From positions 1 through 9,122 of the forward strand of contig CALAOB010000118.1 in assembly GCA_937927445.1 (NCBI GenBank): a stretch of 9,122 nt of DNA. Direction: 5' to 3'. The notes under the pieces are model-generated. The model did no database searches. It saw only the letters and a program-made list of their open reading frames with translations, and was not told the DNA's origin. This document shows positions 5,596-9,122 of the stretch, one piece after another. The position numbers and the translations under genes are program-made. Every line of letters begins with the position of its first letter. Position 1 is the first letter of the stretch. The stretch comes from an uncultured Oribacterium sp. (GTDB taxonomy: Bacteria; Bacillota; Clostridia; Lachnospirales; Lachnospiraceae).

Positions 5596-6645
5596 ATGAT
5601 AGCATATATCGGTTGTCGAACGACAAAAGAAAGAAAGGCCCGCGGCAAGGGCATCAGTGTATATAAGGTAGAGGATGGCCAGTGGAAACTTCTGCAGATC
5701 GCAGAGAATCTGGTGAATCCGTCCTACCTCTGCATGAATCAGGCGCAGGATCGTCTGTATGCGATTCATGGTGATTTCAGCGAGGTGAGCGCCTTCTGCG
5801 TCGAAGCGGATGGGACGCTTCGCTACCTCAATACGGTCGGAACGCATGGCACCAATCCGGTGCATCTCGTACTGGATGCGAGCGGTCGCTGGCTCTTCGT
5901 AGCGAATCTGCAGACCGGTGCGGTTTCCCTCATCCCGGTGAAGGAGGATGGTTCCCTGGATCGGATCAAGGAGCTCTACTTCATCAGCGGAAACGGCGGC
6001 CCTGGCTACATTTCCCACCCGCATCAGGTCAGCCTCGACCATAGCGGAAAGTGGCTCCTCGTGCCAACACAGGGACGACTGCAGGGACTCGGCAAGGTGA
6101 CCGTATTTGCGGTGGATTCCGAGCACGGTGAGCTGAAGGAGCACTCCGTGATGCTGGCACGTACCGGTGCAGAGCCGCGCCACATCGTGTTCCATCCGAA
6201 CAATCGCTTCGCCTACCTCGTAAATGAGAAGGACAGTACCGTGACGTACTACACCTTCGATGATGAGAAGGGAGAGCTTACGCCGAAGCAGATTCTGACG
6301 AGCCTGCCATCCGACTTTTTCGGAGATGGATGGGCGAGCGCGATCGACATCGCGAAGGACGGAAAGGCGCTGTATCTGTCGAACCGGAAGCATGATTCCG
6401 TGACGGTCTACAGCATTGACCAGACCACAGGGTATCTGAGCTATGTTCAGAATATCGCGACTCGTGGGCAGCAGCCACGCTTCATCACGGTCACCCCGGA
6501 TAATCGTCAGCTGATCGCAGCCAATGAGCTTTCGGATACGCTGACCGTGTTCGAGATCGAAGAAGAGAGCGGAAAGCTTCAGGATACAGGAAAGCAGATC
6601 GCGACCGAGAGCCCGGTATGCGTTGTATTTAAGACAGATATCTAA
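5596..6645 (+). CDS. Lactonase family protein, seven-bladed beta-propeller (YbhE/Pgl and carboxymuconate-cyclase type)
   Basis: This 349-residue cytoplasmic protein belongs to the beta-propeller lactonase family (PF10282), which holds both bacterial 6-phosphogluconolactonase of the YbhE type and fungal 3-carboxymuconate lactonizing enzyme. Blade repeats recur as NPSYLCMNQAQDRLYAIHG, NPVHLVLDASGRWLFVAN, EPRHIVFHPNNRFAYLVNE and QPRFITVTPDNRQLIAANE. Candidate active-site residues are His143 (HPHQV), Arg195 (EPRH), Glu211 (VNEKD) and Arg264 (SNRKH); Arg and Glu keep the 16-residue spacing I recall for Arg196/Glu212 of the Neurospora enzyme. It would open, or close, a lactone ring. AAGGAGA at 5584-5590 sets the start at 5596; an upstream ATG at 5527 adds 23 residues that run through the stem-loop and is unlikely. 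It sits inside a carboxylate operon, not with pentose phosphate genes, so a substrate other than 6-phosphogluconolactone is quite possible. E. coli pgl (ybhE) also adjoins the ybhD-J block. Confidence 0.88.
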   Translation: MIAYIGCRTTKERKARGKGISVYKVEDGQWKLLQIAENLVNPSYLCMNQAQDRLYAIHGDFSEVSAFCVEADGTLRYLNTVGTHGTNPVHLVLDASGRWLFVANLQTGAVSLIPVKEDGSLDRIKELYFISGNGGPGYISHPHQVSLDHSGKWLLVPTQGRLQGLGKVTVFAVDSEHGELKEHSVMLARTGAEPRHIVFHPNNRFAYLVNEKDSTVTYYTFDDEKGELTPKQILTSLPSDFFGDGWASAIDIAKDGKALYLSNRKHDSVTVYSIDQTTGYLSYVQNIATRGQQPRFITVTPDNRQLIAANELSDTLTVFEIEEESGKLQDTGKQIATESPVCVVFKTDI

Positions 6646-6665
6646 GGAAAAGGAGAGAGAAAAAA

Positions 6666-9011
6666 ATGATCAAGTTACATGAGGGTCCACAGCTTGTTTT
6701 AAATGATGATGTGCTGGCGTCGGTTTCGGAGCATCCGGAGATCGACCTCGCGGCAGCGAAGCAGCAGACACTGAGCTACCAGGTGCTGCAGGCACACAAC
6801 CACAGCGGCGATATGGAGAATCTCCAGATCCGCTTCGATGAGATGGGTGTCTATGACAACACCTATGTCGGCATCCTGCAGACAGCCGTCGCATCTGGAC
6901 TTCAGAAGTTTCCGATGCCGACCGTTTTCACAAACTGCCACAACTGCCTCGCAGCCGTCGGCGGTACCATCAATACCGATGTACATAAGTACGCAGAGAC
7001 CGCCTGCCATAAGTTCGGCGGTATCTTCGTTCCGCCACACGAGGCCGTCATCCACCAGTATATGCGTGAGATGCTGATCAAGTCCGGCGACATGGCGATC
7101 GTATCCGATTCCCACACCCGTTACGGCACCCAGGGTTCCGTTTCGATCGGTGAGGGTGGTCCGGAGCTTGCGAAGGCCATGATCGGCAAGCTCTATGAGA
7201 TCAAGTACCCGAAGGTCATCGCAGTGCTTCTGCACGGCAGCCCGAAGCCATGGGTCGGCCCGATGGATGTGGCCCTCACTCTGATCGGTGCGACCTTCAA
7301 GAACAAGTTTGTGAAGAACGCTGTCCTCGAGTTCATCGGACCGGGCGTGCACTCCATGTCCATGGATTTCCGTAACGGCATCGACACCATGACCACCGAA
7401 TCTGCATGTCTGTCCTCCATCTGGGAGACCGACGACGTCGTAAAGGAGTACTTCGAGATCCACAAGCGTCCGCAGGATTATAAGAAGATGCAGCCGGGCA
7501 ACGCAGCCCTCTATGATGCGGTCGTAGAGATTGACCTCGACACCGTTGAGCCGATGATCGCCCTTCCGTACCACCCAAGCAACGCCTTCCCGCTTCGCGA
7601 GGTCATCGCCGAGCCGGAGAAGTATGCGAAGTGGGTCGAGGAGCAGGCGGTCAAGACCTTCGAGAACACCCCGGATATCCATCCGAACCTCGAGGAGAAG
7701 ATCGTTCCGTATGCAGATGCAGCGCATACACTTTCTGATGCATTCCCTGTTGATCGTCGTATCCGCGTCGACCAGGCAGCGATCGCCGGCTGTGCCGCAG
7801 GTTCCTTCGAGAACATCTACGCGGTCGAGCAGGTAGCGCACGAGAGTAAGAAGGCGCTCGGACAGTTTGCATTTAACGTATATCCGGCCTCCCAGCCGAT
7901 CATGGTCGAGCTCAACCGCATCGGTGCGATGAATGAGCTCATGATCCACGGTGTACGCGTGAAGACGGCTTTCTGCGGCCCATGCTTCGGTGCATCCGAC
8001 TGTCCTGAGAACAACGCGTTCTCCATCCGTCATTCCACTCGTAACTTCCCGAACCGTGAGGGCAGTAAGCCAGGTCAGGGTCAGGTCGCAAGTGCAGCGC
8101 TGATGGATTCCCGCTCCATCGCCGCAACCGCGTTCAACGGCGGTCTTCTGACCTCGGCGGAGGAGATGAAGGACATCTTCGAGCACATTCAGTATCCGAA
8201 GTATCAGTTCGATGAGCGCATCTATGAGAACATCGTCTACAACGGCTATGGCAAGGCCGAGCCGGAGACCGAGATCCAGTATGGCCCGGCGATCAAGGAC
8301 TGGCCGGAGATGGTTGCGCTGACCGATAACCTCCTTCTCCAGGTAGCCTCTGTCATCCGTGATGATGTCACCACGACCGATGAGCTGATCCCGTCCGGTG
8401 AGACCGCATCCTACCGCTCGAACCCGTACAAGATCTCCGAGTTCACACTCCAGCGTAAGGATCCGCAGTACGTACCGAACGCGAAGGCTGCGCAGGCCTT
8501 CGAGAAGGCACGACTCGCCGGTGATGCCGCAACCGCCCAGAAGTTCTACTCCGTTCTTCATGCGGTCGGTATCAATGCAGACGATCCTGCAGAGCTGTCA
8601 CAGCTCATGAAGTCCACCGGCCTCGGTTCTGTACTGTATGCGAAGCGCCCGGGCGATGGCTCCGCACGTGAGTATGCGGCATCCTGCCAGAAGGTACTCG
8701 GCGGCCTCGCGAACATCTGCATCGACTACGCGACGAAGCGTTACCGCAGCAACTGTGTAAACTGGGGCATGCTGCCATTTACCTATCCGGACGAGAACAT
8801 TGACCTCGCGGTCGGCGAGTATGTATGGCTTCCGGGTATCCGCCAGGCCGTCGCAGACGGCGCGACCGAGGTCGCAGCCACGGTGATCAGCGCCGATGGA
8901 AAGACGACCCGCGAGATGAAGCTCGAGCTCAAGGACGTCACCGAATCCGAGAAGAAGATTCTTCTCGCAGGCTCGATGATCAACTCCTACCGCGAAGATA
9001 TGGGACTGTAA
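6666..9011 (+). CDS. Aconitase-family hydratase (YbhJ-like), one-chain [4Fe-4S] enzyme
   Basis: This 781-residue protein has the full aconitase layout. The N-terminal domains include NCHNCLAAVGG (90-100) and DSHTRYGTQG (148-157). Cluster ligands are likely Cys376 (AGCAAGS), Cys437 and Cys440 (FCGPCFG). SIRHSTRNFPNREG (453-466) matches the aconitase STsNRNFxGRxG substrate loop. The C-terminal swivel domain has GDGSAREYA (663-671), equivalent to the GSSRE loop with the catalytic serine and arginine, and RSNCVNWGMLPF. So the catalytic set appears intact. Aconitase relatives dehydrate and rehydrate hydroxy di/tricarboxylates. Paired with a PrpF-fold isomerase, it suggests hydration of an isomerised unsaturated acid, as in AcnD/PrpF, LigU/LigJ (a different hydratase) or Mii/Dmd schemes. 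AGGAG at 6651-6655 is 10 nt before the ATG, and the gap from the lactonase is 20 bp, so they are co-transcribed. It is the last gene of the operon. It is not recognisably AcnA, AcnB or LeuCD; E. coli YbhJ is the nearest relative I can name. Confidence 0.9.
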   Translation: MIKLHEGPQLVLNDDVLASVSEHPEIDLAAAKQQTLSYQVLQAHNHSGDMENLQIRFDEMGVYDNTYVGILQTAVASGLQKFPMPTVFTNCHNCLAAVGGTINTDVHKYAETACHKFGGIFVPPHEAVIHQYMREMLIKSGDMAIVSDSHTRYGTQGSVSIGEGGPELAKAMIGKLYEIKYPKVIAVLLHGSPKPWVGPMDVALTLIGATFKNKFVKNAVLEFIGPGVHSMSMDFRNGIDTMTTESACLSSIWETDDVVKEYFEIHKRPQDYKKMQPGNAALYDAVVEIDLDTVEPMIALPYHPSNAFPLREVIAEPEKYAKWVEEQAVKTFENTPDIHPNLEEKIVPYADAAHTLSDAFPVDRRIRVDQAAIAGCAAGSFENIYAVEQVAHESKKALGQFAFNVYPASQPIMVELNRIGAMNELMIHGVRVKTAFCGPCFGASDCPENNAFSIRHSTRNFPNREGSKPGQGQVASAALMDSRSIAATAFNGGLLTSAEEMKDIFEHIQYPKYQFDERIYENIVYNGYGKAEPETEIQYGPAIKDWPEMVALTDNLLLQVASVIRDDVTTTDELIPSGETASYRSNPYKISEFTLQRKDPQYVPNAKAAQAFEKARLAGDAATAQKFYSVLHAVGINADDPAELSQLMKSTGLGSVLYAKRPGDGSAREYAASCQKVLGGLANICIDYATKRYRSNCVNWGMLPFTYPDENIDLAVGEYVWLPGIRQAVADGATEVAATVISADGKTTREMKLELKDVTESEKKILLAGSMINSYREDMGL

Positions 9012-9027
9012 GACATAGTCCTTTAAG

Positions 9028-9065
9028 AGCCCGGAGGGCCGCCAATGGCGTCCCTCCGGGCTTTT
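9028..9065 (+). terminator. Rho-independent terminator of the carboxylate operon
   Basis: AGCCCGGAGGG (9028-9038) pairs exactly with CCCTCCGGGCT (9052-9062), and an inner CGCC/GGCG stem (9040-9043 with 9047-9050) extends it past one mismatch. TTTT (9062-9065) follows. It begins 16 nt after the hydratase stop codon. Confidence 0.9.
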
Positions 9066-9068
9066 CAG

Positions 9069-9122
9069 GTGCGCCTGGCGGCGCACGTTTCTAACCGGTG
9101 TAAGTCCGGAGTTCGCCCGGTA
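9069..9122 (+). mobile_element. Group II intron, class C, 5' end (runs off the window)
   Basis: The sequence from 9069 begins GTGCGCCTGGC, the GUGYG consensus of a group II intron 5' splice site. The following 50 bases line up position by position with my memory of the Oceanobacillus iheyensis class C intron start (GUGUGCCCGGC, then a GUxUA segment and a GGUGnnAGUCC element): here GTTTCTAACC and CCGGTGTAAGTCCGG at 9086-9108. GTGCGCC (9069-9075) can also pair with GGCGCAC (9080-9086). The insertion point is directly behind the terminator at 9028-9065, with exon bases TTTTCAG before the intron. Class C introns are known to insert just downstream of terminator hairpins. The rest of domain I and any reverse transcriptase (maturase) gene would lie past the window end. 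Confidence 0.82.

Noticed and set aside
5464..6393. A 309-codon open frame on the minus strand opposite the lactonase
   Set aside because: It crosses the intercistronic stem-loop, has no motif, and lies opposite clear propeller repeats.
6699..8561. A 620-codon open frame on the minus strand opposite the hydratase gene
   Set aside because: It is a shadow produced by GC-rich codon bias with few stop triplets in the opposite frame. Its translation is Leu/Arg/Asp-rich without recognisable motifs, while the plus strand carries an intact aconitase-family protein.
9028..9065. Terminal hairpin as part of the intron or of a transposon end
   Set aside because: It directly follows the hydratase stop, has a T run, and the intron consensus GTGCG begins only after it; it is better read as the terminator that the intron targets.

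Overview
The window looks like a chromosomal segment of an anaerobic Bacillota bacterium, most likely a GC-rich member of the Clostridia (a Lachnospiraceae-like lineage is my guess). The grounds are strong GGAGG-type ribosome binding sites, short intergenic gaps, GAG/AAG/ATC-rich codon use, a Clostridia-type XRE/ImmA pair and a class C group II intron. Species cannot be read from the sequence.

Region by region: (1) 1-1151 is a lower-GC pair, a partial XRE-family repressor and an ImmA/IrrE-type zinc peptidase, as found in integrative elements and prophages. (2) 1152-1439 holds no gene but has a 15-bp perfect inverted repeat and a 10-bp direct repeat, a possible edge between imported and host-like DNA. 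(3) 1440-1850 is a small VOC/glyoxalase-fold protein, ending at a strong hairpin shared with the convergent lysR gene. (4) 1958-2839 (minus) is a LysR-type regulator, divergent from a four-gene plus-strand run. (5) 3072-9011 is that run: a PrpF-fold isomerase, a MatC-like carboxylate permease, a seven-bladed beta-propeller lactonase and a large one-chain aconitase-family hydratase, closed by a strong terminator at 9028-9065. (6) 9069 to the end is the 5' end of a group IIC intron inserted just behind that terminator.

Regulator, permease, double-bond isomerase, aconitase-like hydratase and lactonase together read as an inducible catabolic operon for an unsaturated or lactonised di/tricarboxylic acid. 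From memory, E. coli has a similar uncharacterised block (pgl, ybhD, ybhH, ybhI, ybhJ) with a lactonase, LysR regulator, PrpF-family protein, carboxylate transporter and aconitase homologue next to each other. Here the lactonase lies inside the operon, between permease and hydratase. This conserved but unexplained pathway is the most interesting content of the window; its substrate is unknown.
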